Program-made: the position numbers and the translations under genes
Source: Endocalyx cinctus
Taxonomy: Eukaryota > Ascomycota > Sordariomycetes > Amphisphaeriales > Apiosporaceae
DNA: 64,000 nt
Reading direction: 5' to 3'
NCBI GenBank assembly: GCA_001600455.1
Contig: BCKC01000004.1
Span: 2,418,001-2,482,000 of the forward strand
Shown here: piece by piece, positions 39,146-53,200 of the stretch
How positions within the stretch are numbered: the first letter of the stretch is position 1
Layout: each line of letters opens with the position of its first letter
The notes under the pieces: model-generated
Told to the model about the DNA's origin: nothing
The model's input: only the letters and a program-made list of their open reading frames with translations
Databases searched by the model: none

Positions 39146-40820
39146 GTAAGGATGGAGAGTATGAGGGGTCATAGCAATGGGCGGCAGTTGAGATCCCATA
39201 TACAACCGTTCTAAAAAATGGAAGGGATAGCTTCAAAAACGGAGTGAGAGAAGGGAATCCGCATAGGCCTGTTTTTCTCCCTTTCTCTCTCTCTCTCTTT
39301 CTCTCGGAATGATTTCATTCCATAGATCTAAAGGTAAAAAAAAATTATCACATTAGGGAAATGATAATTGGCAATACGAAAAATACGTCATTAGCAGATG
39401 CTATTGCTTCTATTTGGAACATTGAATTAGACATCGACATGGGTCACGATAAATTTTCAATAGTAATGCACACCACTGTGGGTAAGATGTCCCTATGAAT
39501 CTAAATCGTAGAAGAATCAACTCGGCACCAGTGCCAGCACATATATATAGTGCATCTTATAAGAGAGGGCATGATACAAATATTATGAACACCAATCAAA
39601 GTGGTGTGTTTTAGTAATAGTCTATAAAGTTTAGCAGTGAAATGGGACAATATAACCCGAAATCAAAGTCCCTCCCATTAAAAATTTCAACCGCTAAGGA
39701 TGTCTCATACTTTTTTTAGGGTCATTATATCTCGCTCGTATCATCATCTCCGGCATGTGAATTATTTTCCAACCATCCAAGTCACCAAAGGTAAAACAAA
39801 AAGGAGAAACAGGAAGAGAAAGAAAAAAAAATAATCATTATATAACATAAGAAGAACAAGATGACGATGAAAAGTATACAGATATATGTGAAACAAAATG
39901 GATAACGCTGGCTCTTTTCCCCGCTCCACTGGCTAACATATTAACAGAGATTTCTTGTACAGGTGATGAAGAAAGAAAGAAAAAACTGGAAAAGGAAAAG
40001 AAAATGATATTATGATATCAGATATTCAATATTGGATGGGGAACTATCCAACGAGGGAAGAAAATGTGTAACAAAGAGAGGATAAACTAATATAATGATG
40101 ACGTAGAAAAGTGGTCGTTTGTATAATAATTAAAGCCAATTTGAGCGGTAGTACAGTGATCTGTTGATCCCCGCGATGGGACCAGACCGTCGTTTTGAAT
40201 TCATCCCGATTTTGTACCGTAACGCCAGGTAATATTTAAATTAAATAAAATAAGATAAAATAAAATATTGATAAATGAAATACTTAGTTAAAAAAAAAGA
40301 GGGAAGAAATGACGGATTTGAATCATCATGGTGCATTAAGAGGGTACCGATTCGTAGCAGTAAGCCAGATGACGTTGGTGGTGATACGATTCATGATAAG
40401 CCAAGTGCTGAAAAACGTCATAGAGCAGATGTATGAAAGCAGTTGAGCCAATTGGAAAATTTGGATAAGGCAAGAAAACCGGAGCCTAATGCGGGTCGAT
40501 GCGGAGCCAGCAACCCAACAATCCAACTTTCGCCGAATCAGGTTAAGCTGGGTACTTTTTCAAGGGTCTCCCCCACAGGTCCCTGCATAATCGTTTTTGC
40601 TATGGTTGGACCCTGATTCGAGGTTGGACCGAAGCTGCGTGCGTGCAAGCTTTTGCCAGCTTTTTACCAGCTCAATACCGGAATTTTTTATGCGAGTATC
40701 CTGTTCCCCGTACCCCGTACCCCGTGTTCCGTCTCTCTCCTCTCTTCTGATGATATGATATGCTGAGATGAACTGTGCCGAATAATCAGTAGTAGTCGTA
40801 GTTGCGTAACTTGCTGGAAC
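39146..40820. other. Intergenic region between two convergent genes
   Basis: Holds the 3' regions of AROM and the Rpn4-like gene. There is a CT-rich run at 39,278-39,305 and A-rich tracts, but no supported gene. Confidence 0.6.
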
Positions 40821-42947
40821 TCATGCGCTGCCACCCCCTCTCCGTTTCTGCTTCCCTGGAAATTCGACATCAGGGTGACATACGCGATAATGTCGAGTAA
40901 GAGCATCCGCCCGGCTGAACGTTTTCTCCTCCGTACACAAATCGCACCTTACTTTCTGCTTGCGCGCATTGTGGATCGTATCTTCGTGTCGAGTGAGATC
41001 ATACGGCCTGGAAAATACCGTGTTGCAAGGTTTGCCCGTGCTGGGATTAATCCTGTCGCACCTGTGTGGTCCGGCTTGACTGTTAAGAAGATCTCCCGAT
41101 ATGCTGGAGTTTGTTGTAACGTTGCTCCTCGCGTGATGTAGGCTATTGGCTTGCCTATGTCCCTCACGCTTGTGCTTCTGGAGGAGTGCCGGAGTCTCGA
41201 ATCGTAGAGTGCACCCGTGATACGTGCAAGTATATGTGCCCCCGTCCGCGTTTGTCCTCTTAGGTTTTTGTATCGACCTGTCGCTTATCTCCGAGTTGCT
41301 CGTCTCTCGAGAAAACGTCGATACGGACGGTGTTGATGTTTGCTGCTGTTGGCCGCGACCGATGAACGGGTATTGCTGGGGTACGTGAAGATTTGTCGGC
41401 ATCGAAAAAGTAAAGCCACTCTGGATTGGTGTCGAGGTCATCGACTGAAACGACGGGCTCGAGTGCTGAGACATGACCTTAGCCGAGTTACTCACGCCGC
41501 CCAACTCGTCGCCGAGGCTGTAGCCATTCGAATCCTGCGGAGGAAATAGAGGAAAGTTCGAGCTATCGTCCTCGTTAAACTCGAGGACGGCATCCTTGGG
41601 CGATATGGTACTCGGGGTGCCGTTCTGCTGGGTAATATGTCGATCCATTGGCTGCTGTACCGCTTTCGTCTCGCTATCTAGCTTCTGATGCGCCCCGAAC
41701 TGCTGGGCAGATGCCAAGGGAACTTGGCTTACCCCGATTTGAGAGAAATCATTCATTGCCGAAGCGTAGGGCGAATCTTGTCGAAAGGGGGATCGACCTC
41801 GAGACGAGTCAGACACGGGCGATTGAACAGCACTCAAGTGTTGGCTGTTGGCGGCTTGTAGTCTTCTTGCGAACAACTCGTTACTTGGCGACATAGCGAT
41901 GTGAGTCTGCGGAGGTGGAGATGCCGACGTGATGGTGAAGTTAGGATTGTAGAGTTCATCGTTATAAATATCGGTCATGGTGCGATCTAGTTTGGGGATT
42001 TGTCCGGGGCCATTACTAGCGAATCCTGTATCATCCAGCATGTGTGAGCAAATATCAGATAAGTCATGCGTGAAAATTTTTTGCATCAGGGATACGAATG
42101 CCTCACCATTCTTTGACCTTCTACCGTCGACTTCGGACTCGTTGAAAGATGGCGTAGCAGGTGAGTCACCGCCTGCGATGGAGCTTGCCACCGACGCTGG
42201 ATGAGATCTAGTACAAGACCCGCCACCCATAGACAACTCGAGAGGAGGTGCCAACCCTCGTTCGCTCCGCGGAGGCCTCTCGTTTAACTTGGTCATAGGC
42301 AGATTCATATTTGTCGTCTCGCTCTGGCCGGCGATGCTGCCGCCTCCAGTGGTACCGCTAGCATTGCCAACTTGATTGAAGCCGCTCATACTCCCGGTGT
42401 AAAAATCATCCGGAATACTTAGAGGTTTCCCTATACCGCCATACGAATAATTTGCGTCGGCTCCAATCCCGTCGTTGAATCCATCGCTGCTTGTATCGTT
42501 CAAGGCAATCTGTGGGTTTGAAGTGCTTTGGCTAAAGGGCGAAGCAGGGCCATTGGATCCCATGGACGATAGCGAAGAGTCTCTCTGATGGATGGCGCGG
42601 CGCGATCCTTTCCGGGCCTGAGAGAGGGACGAGATCCAAGAGTCGGAGGGCATTAATTCGGGGACTTGATTTATACTCTGACTGTTGCTATCACCGTCGA
42701 ATATGGATTGTTGTTGTTGTTGTTGTTGATGGCGTATCTTAGGATTCCTGTATCGCTGCGATGCCGCGATGGCGGCGGCGGCGGCAGGTATGTTATCGAG
42801 GGTCGATATCGAGTGTGCAGATGGGAAGTTTGTACGCAGGTCTTGCGATGCGGTACTCGAATTCACGTAGTAATGATGAGGTTGATGGTTTCTCGAAGAG
42901 TAGGTATCGTGAGCTAACATGATGTTGGTATTTCGGGTTATGTCCAT
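40821..42947 (-). CDS. rpn4: C2H2 zinc-finger transcription factor, Rpn4-like
   Basis: A single 708-codon frame. The first about 550 residues are low-complexity (Ser/Gln/Asn-rich, with Ala and Gln runs from GCC/CAA repeats), as expected for an activation region. Three zinc-finger units follow near the C-terminus: YTCTYHGCTLRFETPALLQK..H; HRCDRINPSTGKPCNTVF then SRPYDLTRHEDTIH; and VRCDLCTEEKTFSRADALTR then HYRVCH. The pair FSRPYDLxRHxxTIH and KTFSRxDALxRHxRVxH is the hallmark of yeast Rpn4, which activates proteasome genes and is itself a short-lived proteasome substrate. By analogy this is a nuclear regulator of proteasome genes; that role in this fungus is inferred. The tail GKQKRRGGGSA could act as a nuclear localisation signal. 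The first ATG was taken as the start; no upstream exon was recognised. Confidence 0.8.
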   Translation of the reverse strand: MDITRNTNIMLAHDTYSSRNHQPHHYYVNSSTASQDLRTNFPSAHSISTLDNIPAAAAAIAASQRYRNPKIRHQQQQQQQSIFDGDSNSQSINQVPELMPSDSWISSLSQARKGSRRAIHQRDSSLSSMGSNGPASPFSQSTSNPQIALNDTSSDGFNDGIGADANYSYGGIGKPLSIPDDFYTGSMSGFNQVGNASGTTGGGSIAGQSETTNMNLPMTKLNERPPRSERGLAPPLELSMGGGSCTRSHPASVASSIAGGDSPATPSFNESEVDGRRSKNGEAFVSLMQKIFTHDLSDICSHMLDDTGFASNGPGQIPKLDRTMTDIYNDELYNPNFTITSASPPPQTHIAMSPSNELFARRLQAANSQHLSAVQSPVSDSSRGRSPFRQDSPYASAMNDFSQIGVSQVPLASAQQFGAHQKLDSETKAVQQPMDRHITQQNGTPSTISPKDAVLEFNEDDSSNFPLFPPQDSNGYSLGDELGGVSNSAKVMSQHSSPSFQSMTSTPIQSGFTFSMPTNLHVPQQYPFIGRGQQQQTSTPSVSTFSRETSNSEISDRSIQKPKRTNADGGTYTCTYHGCTLRFETPALLQKHKREGHRQANSLHHARSNVTTNSSISGDLLNSQAGPHRCDRINPSTGKPCNTVFSRPYDLTRHEDTIHNARKQKVRCDLCTEEKTFSRADALTRHYRVCHPDVEFPGKQKRRGGGSA

Positions 42948-45900
42948 TCGTCGTCGTGTATAACAGGATCAAATTTCGTCAACCGATGAAGTAAGAAAAT
43001 ATATTTGTTATTGGAAGATTGGTGAATATGGTTAATGGTGGGGATCAGAAGGAAGGGTGGCGAGGGATGACTGATATATGTATACGTCTATATACCTTGG
43101 TACCTATTGCCCAGTATACATCATAGTATACTAAGTATACTTATTTATAGTTAGAGATTCCGCGTTCCGTTAGTTGACCCATATTACTAGGTGGGAAAGT
43201 ATTGAGGAACGTGTTAGGTACAAGAATGCCCGCTGCGATATACGCTGAATTGGCAGGCCACTAGATGTACCGCCTCCGCCGTGAGTCATGTATACAGTAC
43301 AAGGCTTTAGTACCCTTTATGGTTAGACGGGAGTTCTCAGCAAGGTCCTTCGGAGCGGCTAGAAGGACATGGAATATAGTTCGAATCACTATGCATACAT
43401 AGTATCTTGAACATTTACTACCGGAAAATCTCGAGCTTCAAATTTTCTTTATTACATACATATATTTATAATACATATACTATGTAATAAATAATAAATA
43501 TTCATCATCATGTGGTTTTCTACGGCTTTTACCAATCTGGCTTTGTCTCGGTATCTCGTGTTTTATTTTTCCCTTCTAACATAGCCCCTCTCCTTTCCCT
43601 CTTTATTTTGTTTGGTCCCTTGTTTTTTTTTTCTAACCCCCCTCCTCCCTCTATATCTTTCTCTCTTCTTCTTTCATAACTCGGAATTTCAGTTATTTAT
43701 GTTTCTGTTAATTGATTACTAAATATGATAATCATATATTATTAATAATTAATACGTTTTTCATTATGTAGGTGGGTGTCATGGAATATTCAGGGTCTTT
43801 TAGGTTGCTTTTGGAAGGACAGCGTGAAGTTACCTACTCTAGAAACAAGTTTATGGATTGCCTGGACTCCGGGGGAAAGAGAAAAAAAAAAGTTTGCTTG
43901 CGCTGGTGACGTAAATTTGCATGAGCATGCGTCTTAAGATTTACCTTGATTACAGCCAAAAGGGTTTTAGCGTAGGTACCGAGTTTTCTTCATACCGGAC
44001 CTATCCACCATCATCGCCCCACTCCGAGTTTACATAGCGTAGTATACTACACACCCCATCTAGCATACCTACCTAGGTACCTAACTAGGTAGTATAGGTT
44101 AGGTAGGTACCTAGCTAGGTAGATATGTAATAGTATTAGGCCGTTACTCCGTCATAGCATGTTGAAGGGTTACGTTAAAATTTAATGAAGACTCCTTAAC
44201 TCCATCCTCGGCATGACACATTCGGAGATAATCAGGATTGGGTCTAGAATTCATTATGATTAATCATGGCGGTGATCATCTTTGATCCCAACAGGTCCAC
44301 TGGTTCAACTCGGTCTGTATAATCCTAACGTTTGTAACGTTTTCAGTCTTCGTGAGAATTTACCAAGATAGCTTAGATGGATATATATGTGTATATCCAT
44401 ATACCTAACTACCTATTAATTCATGTACTATGTAGTGAGTAGTGTATTGTACCATTTACCTCTATAGGCAAGTGTTCCCGGTTAAATATTATTACGGGCT
44501 CCTTGGATCTTATCAAATATCTTCGATTCAGATCCAGTCTCATGTTGGTGGGCTCATCCAATTGTTCCGTCACTTGTCTTCATCTCACAAATTCATGTTC
44601 ATCTATCATTTTCCATACTTGAAGGTAGCTAGGCTATGGTAAGAGACGTCTAAGATCCCAAGTCTCCTCGGGTACCTACCTACTTACGTACCCCAGGGTA
44701 CAAGGCCTGTCAAGAATCGAAACGTGACACATCTCGGTTTATGGTAGTCATTATTATATGCGCGCCCTGCCAGCGCCTGTCTGTCCTTTCCCAATCCAGT
44801 TTGCTAAAAGCCCGAATGTGATAAAGTTCTGACTGGCACCGGGATTGAAGATAATTGATATTTCCGTACAGGCATATATTTATTAATAAATTAAAATTGA
44901 TTAGCTACCAATTGATTATGGCATATCATGTAATACAGATACCCGTTGTGTCCGATGCCCCGGTGATACATGTCAGTCTATATGCTGTGTCCGAGCAGGT
45001 CAGGGTGAAACAAAAAAAAAGAAACTGTAAAATAGAGGGGAAAATAAGAGTCGATCGAGGTCAATTGATTTGACCATTCGACCCGCAAACCATATGATGT
45101 ATCGACCAATTCCGTCGCCTATATCGGGCTTAAGCATATCGCGTCGCGGACTCTGCCGAGGATATTTAGTATACAAAATTTTAAAATTAAAATAATTGAC
45201 CGTTGCAAATAAGCCCGAATAAATGTTCCTTTTTTTTCATGTAATTATTAACATGTAGTGTTTTCTTTTTCGCTTATTAATCGTGTATGCGTCTGCCCAA
45301 TTTACTGTCACGGATCAATCACGGCTGCAGGTAATGCGGGATTAGGCGGTTGTCGCTGGTGAAGGGGTATGAGGACAGAAAGGAACAAGTTTTATTTTTA
45401 TGACCTAAAAACGTGGCCATAGTAGCTAAGCCACGAATCTAACCTCAGATCAAAGACCCAGAATTCAGGCAACCGATCTCGACCCTCGGAGATCCCGCAG
45501 GTTACACACGCTGTGAATTATAACACAAATGCCGAATATGTCTTCTTATACCCTCATAACCAATTCGATGTCTACGAAGACCTCCGACAACTCCGCAAGC
45601 AAACAGCAGTGTCAAATGTGACGTTTCATCTTTGGTTTCTTCGTTTTTATAGGTACATTCCGAGGTGCGAGAGTCAGCTTCTTGACGTAGATCTTCGGTC
45701 AAACCGCACCAAGCATGAGCATTATGCAAAAAGAACATTTCAGTTCAGATTCAGTACTATTTACCGATATATTTTGAATTGAATATGGATACAGTAGTGT
45801 ACTCTGTATAGCTGCTACGGAAGTGCCTACTATGTAGATACTTACACTACTCACCGCCCTGGTTTTTCTGCCCGTTCGCTAGATAAATACCGCCACTGTG

Positions 45901-48543
45901 GCGATGTGGCTGTGCTGGCTATAACTTCCGCTTTGGGTACACTTATCTGGTCGTGTATATGTCCATATGTATATCTATTTACAAGGTGCTACAATACGTC
46001 GCTGGCGATTAAAGGTGGTGTTTCGATTTAGTGTGTGTGCTTTAAATTTTGTATCCTCAATACCGTAGCAGAGTATGCAGACTTGCTATTTGGTTTAAAT
46101 CTGTCTTTCTATCACGGGTAGTAAAATACTTACCGCTGGTATAAGTTCTCGGCGGTATTAATGACGGCTCGTTCGTAGGCTATGGTCCGCTTATGTGTTC
46201 AGGTAGTGATTAAACATATCCAGTTCCTTTATAATAAATAACGAACGTAGCTTATAGTGCGTAGAGACAACCTACCTCGGCTGCACCTGGGTGGTCCGTA
46301 GCTAGTCTTTGGGCAAATGCACCCGATAATTACGTGCTTGGGCAGAGGTAGGAAATGAACTCGAGACGGCTGTCGTTCTTGCAGGGGCGAGATCTTCCAC
46401 GGAGCTTAGGTAGATAGGCCAGCACTGCTTGCATTTACACAACGCTGGGTTTTTACATATCTGTAGATGCATCGCTGATGCTTTCTACCTCAACCTCCTT
46501 CGGTAGGAGTTAATAGCTATACTATGTTGCTGTCTGGGTAGATTGGCCACGATAATTAATACATCTCCACCGCTAAGCAACTGTTGCGAGTCTTTCGGTA
46601 AGCCCTTAACACTAGGACGCCCACGCCCGGTGTTGTAATCATAATAGAGAAGTACGGCGGTATTACCCTGTTATTATGTGTTAGCTGTCAAGGGCACTGC
46701 TCGAGTGTATTTACCTTGACTGCATGCTTGCAACTGCCCCCTAGGTATCTCAAGTGACAAGTTATCTGTACTATGAGATGATCACCCTTGTTGGTTTCTA
46801 ATGGGAGGGTAAAGGTATCTTATTTCATAAAACATGCCCACTCCTTACATTGGTGAAGTAGACGCATGAGACGGCGAAATAACCGGGTTACAACGAAAAC
46901 TTCGCGGTTGATAATACACAGCATGGGTAGGTCTTCATCGCATGTAATCTCTTCGCCTTGAGAAAGGTGATACCTTTTCTTCTTCCTTTTTGCTCGGTAG
47001 TGTCTATCCGCAGGTGGTTATATAATAGATATCCCTACTATGATCTCGCTTCAGGGTAGTCTATACCTCTAGCTGGATGACTAAAGGTTAACTGTGCCAC
47101 GATAGTATACCCTGTGCTAATCTCGGTATGATATCTATGTCAGTAGCGTAGTTCATGGGGTGCGTCATCTGGAAAACGTAACCACGGGGAAGGTTTCTTC
47201 TCACCAATAGTAGTGACTCGCTCGCCCCATCTCTAACTCAGGGGGCTATTGAAAAACACAGCACATAAGTAACACAAATAAAGAATTACTGTCCCAGTCA
47301 TCAATATAGTTGCCGTAAGCCTACCCCCCGTCATTAGAATAGAACGGATAAACGTACGTAATATTCTACGGAGGCGCCCCTGTACCTTCGAAACTTTATG
47401 CATTGTATCGAGACGGGCTCTAGAAATGATACATCCAAGTCGCTTAGCACCCGAAATTTTAATCGCAGTGAGAATTACAGTATAACTTCCTATTGCAGTC
47501 TATTCTCACCTGTGCAGAGCATGTCGATTCTTATCAGCGATGCAGTATGTAATGAACACACCAATATACGTATCATGATAATGGATATATCTTAATCCAT
47601 ATCGGAGAACCAGCCTTGCGCCTGCTTCGACAGACATGGCAAATAACGGCAGCGTCGCTGCTGGTCACTTGTATAGGCTTTATCATGCCAGGGCTCACAC
47701 CTGGAATAATTACCGAGCAGGAATCATGAATCATCTTCCAGCAACCACAACCAGTATCAAATACATACCACTAAATATCCCAAGGGCATCGTGCACGCAG
47801 GCAGGGTGATACCCCAGACCGAATAATAGTATCTAATCTTGCCAGACAGCTCAAGACAGCCTCAATTTACCTCACGTGACTAGAGAGGTAAGAAAAGGCC
47901 AGGCCGTTAGACGTTACTGAGACTAAGCGTAGATCCGAGGAGTTCAGATACGGGGAATTATCACTTGATACGGTCACGGGATAACATCCAAATGTACTAT
48001 CCATGGGTATTCCAATATATTGTACTAGTAATTAGCATACCATATAGGTCGTATCACTATGTATAATATCATTACGGCCTTTTAGTAAGGTAAAGCTTAT
48101 ATATTGGATGTGCTGGCTTTCAAGTGTAAAGACTCATACAGCAATTTTTTTTTTTTTTGCTATCTCTAGAGAAACCTTAGAGCGACTTCGACTAGTCACG
48201 GGGAAATAAACACCGACTGAATACATACCCAAGTTACTCAGCAAGCAAGCCACGTCGCGGACGCGAATCGCGAAAACGACATCAAAACACGAAAAGACCC
48301 GTATCACATCACACAAGCACAACGAAAAAGCAAAGGCGAGACAGTAAATGGTCAAAGAATAGCCACGACGGGACGTGACGAATTGATTATGCACACCTCA
48401 TCTCACAAATCCATATAGCTGAAACCCCCAATCCCTTATGGTACAGTGAACACCTTGAAAATCAATAGCCCATTCCCATGATCATTCGCGAGGAAAACAA
48501 AATTATCATAACAGACATGAACCCCTCCATATATGTATTATAC
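42948..48543. other. Long intergenic stretch
   Basis: About 5.6 kb with no supported gene. From about 44,058 to 44,135 there is a dense group of TACCTAGGTA/TAGGTACC palindromes. From about 45,790 to 47,400 the DNA is less AT-rich than usual intergenic DNA here but has no long open frame in either direction. Short frames (44,855-45,073; 45,513-45,782; 47,398-47,595; 48,134-48,394) have no motifs. No tRNA B-box with a matching A-box was found. Confidence 0.5.
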
Positions 48544-50935
<2,392 letters not shown>

Positions 50936-51688
50936 AGCGCTATTACCCTCTAGTGACCTAAGGTGACCGTTAGGATTGGAGGAACAGGCTGCACTTTTAT
51001 GATACTCACATGGATGGCATGATGATTCGGTTTACAGGGAATGGGTAATCACGGCGTTGAATGCGTTGCTTTATGAATTGTACATCAGAATAGGCAGCCG
51101 CGAGCGATGACGGTGCCGCGATATTAAACAGAGGAATCTGAACATGTTCTAAAAACAGAATGTAACGTGCTACCTTCGTGCTTGTGATGCTGTTTCTTAT
51201 TTGCCGGGTATTTATCAATAACAACCACCATGTATACGCGCATACACCGTGATTCCTGGGGGCACTGACGCGACGAACGACCTTGGTGCGAGTTAGTATA
51301 TGTGTGATATTTGCTGTTGCAACGTGGTAATCCGTCCATCCGCTGGTAATAATCACCCCTTCTTCAGGATTAGACATCCTCCTAGAAAATAGGTCACGGT
51401 ATTTGGTGTGGCGGACTAGCTCTCATTTGATCCCTGTAATTATATGGATTCTGGCCTGAAATCTTTTGTTATAGCGCACTTTGTTCTTGTTCTCTTTCTG
51501 CAGTCAGGCGATGCATGATGGTACAATATACAATGCTGTTATTAAATTCAACTGTCTATCCCCCGCCCCCTCCCCCAGCTTGAAGTGGTTTGTTTGTTCG
51601 ACTTAGGCTTGTCACGGATAAGGGGAATACTATTTATTATCACGACGCTTGGCAACTTTACTACTTCAAATCACCACTCATAAGATTT
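50936..51688. other. Intergenic region
   Basis: 3' flanks of H3 and of the kappa-GST gene. A minus-strand frame of 123 codons (51,006-51,377) has no recognisable motif and was not accepted. Confidence 0.5.
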
Positions 51689-52726
51689 TCACAATAATGC
51701 CTTCCAGTCTTCGGTCCTAGGTCTCTCGAGTTCGAGAAACTGTAGCACCTGACCGAGGTGATCAACGCCCCAGAAACCTTCTGTTTTCCCGGCACTATTT
51801 GTACATTCCATCCATGGTAATCCGAAGGCGCCTGCTGCGAAGGCCGCATCCGTGTTCTCTTTAAGGGTTGCTTTCCCCGTCGTGGCAAGATTTTCGAGGA
51901 CTATTTTGACCAAAGTAAGTATGATGCGAGGTGCTAGAGAAGGGCGTAAAAAGGAGGAAGGCCAAGTGGTCCCGGTACCTTTTCCCGCTTCTACCGGGCC
52001 GAGCGCGTCCTTCAAGAGAGGTCCAAACACCTCGACTTCGCCGATGGTCCGATGATTCACCCATAATTCGTAGAACAAGTTATCGAGTACCTTGGTCATC
52101 TGCCCCTGTGATGGAATACAGCAGATGGCCCGCATCGTGTTGACCGTGTTAGGAGGGAAATTAGGCGGCTGCTTTTTTTTCATCGGCACGCTGAATATCT
52201 CGGCCCACCTCAAACGTTCGCCGTCGATCCATTTGTCTTTGTCTGTTTGGTCGAGTGACGTGGCGCTTTTAGCACATCTTATGCTTGGCTAGCTGTTTTC
52301 ATAAAGTGCTGTATATGTAAGTAATTACGGCTTACTTTTAATTTGAATCGGTGCTGTGTTCCCACACTGAGATATAGTTTAATCCACCGGCCCTTTTTTA
52401 TTAGCAATTATACTGGAAGATTAGTGACATGCGAAGGAGAGAGAGAGAGATGACCAGAAAAAAAAAAAGACTCGGCTCACAGCCTTCATTAACCCTCCTA
52501 ATAAGATCGGGACGTAAGTAATTTGTGTACTTCGGAAAACGGCATCATTCTATTACGGCGATGGGTATTAGACTGTTGCCATGCTTCACAGTACTTCCAA
52601 TGAGTCTCGCTCGAGTCGAGACAAGGGATTCTTGATGATAGTTATACATACGCGAAGGATATGATAGGCCTCATACGCGAACGGGCTCACTACATCCACA
52701 TATAAGGTAATCTTGGAGAGACTCAT
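51689..52726 (-). CDS. Kappa-class GST / DsbA-like thioredoxin-fold protein (five exons)
   Basis: Exons, in transcript order: 52726-52652, 52549-52481, 52366-52336, 52242-51979 and 51900-51689. Introns are 102, 114, 93 and 78 nt with GTATGT...ATAG, GTGAGC...TCAG, GTAAGC...ACAG and GTACCG...ATAG. The product is 216 aa, the usual length. It begins MSLSKITLYVDVVSPFAYEA, with the SPF(A/Y) active-site region of kappa GST/2-hydroxychromene-2-carboxylate isomerases. Splicing then gives ITYVPILLGGLMKA, CGNTAPIQIKNKDKW, ERLRWAEIFSVPM and, near the end, GAFGLPWMECTN and FWGVDHLGQVLQFL, in the order known for the family. The fourth intron is in frame with no stop, so a naive call keeps 26 false residues and starts at an internal Met. 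The probable role is glutathione-dependent detoxification, in mitochondria or peroxisomes by family analogy. Confidence 0.92.
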
Positions 52727-53200
52727 TGTGTTGACTGACTTGATTTTTTTTTTTTTTTTTTTTTGTGGTTGCGGTCGATAACTTGAGCGGAAGATCTTCT
52801 CTTATAGACTTAATCTTGGCTTTCTCCCCGCTTTCGACTGACTCGGTTAATTATATCTAATGAATGCTACATTGCATATACCTAGGTACATACGTATACA
52901 ATGACAAAGGAGAAATATCCCCTCATAGGCCGGCATCTGCCCCTGAGCCAACACCCTAAATCGCTATTCTCAGACTACCACGAGTACTGTACTTATGTCC
53001 TAAGACTCTAAATTTCAACATTTTATTGTTCATTTATTAACTCAGCTAGAAGATTGCGATACCCCAATACGCCTTAGGAAAAAAAAAAAACGGTAATCAC
53101 ATGGCATAGGGTGGAAGGATAAATGAATAAATAGACAAACAAGCCAACCCGGCGAAAACAAAAACTCTTTGCAAATAATATAGCACCGTCTTGTCTTGAC
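52727..53200. other. Intergenic region
   Basis: Promoter side of the kappa-GST gene and 3' side of the Pol I subunit gene. Holds a run of about 20 T at 52,745-52,764 and one TACCTAGGTACAT palindrome; nothing else was recognised. Confidence 0.5.

Noticed and set aside
43370..43400. tRNA B-box-like GTTCGAATC
   Set aside because: No A-box, acceptor stem or cloverleaf can be drawn around it.
51006..51377. 123-codon minus-strand frame between H3 and the kappa-GST gene
   Set aside because: No motif or plausible domain; it sits in 3' flanking DNA and has unusual composition for this genome's proteins.
51689..52213. Kappa-GST as a 174-aa truncated or pseudogene copy
   Set aside because: The missing N-terminus was found in three short upstream exons with good splice sites, so the gene is complete.
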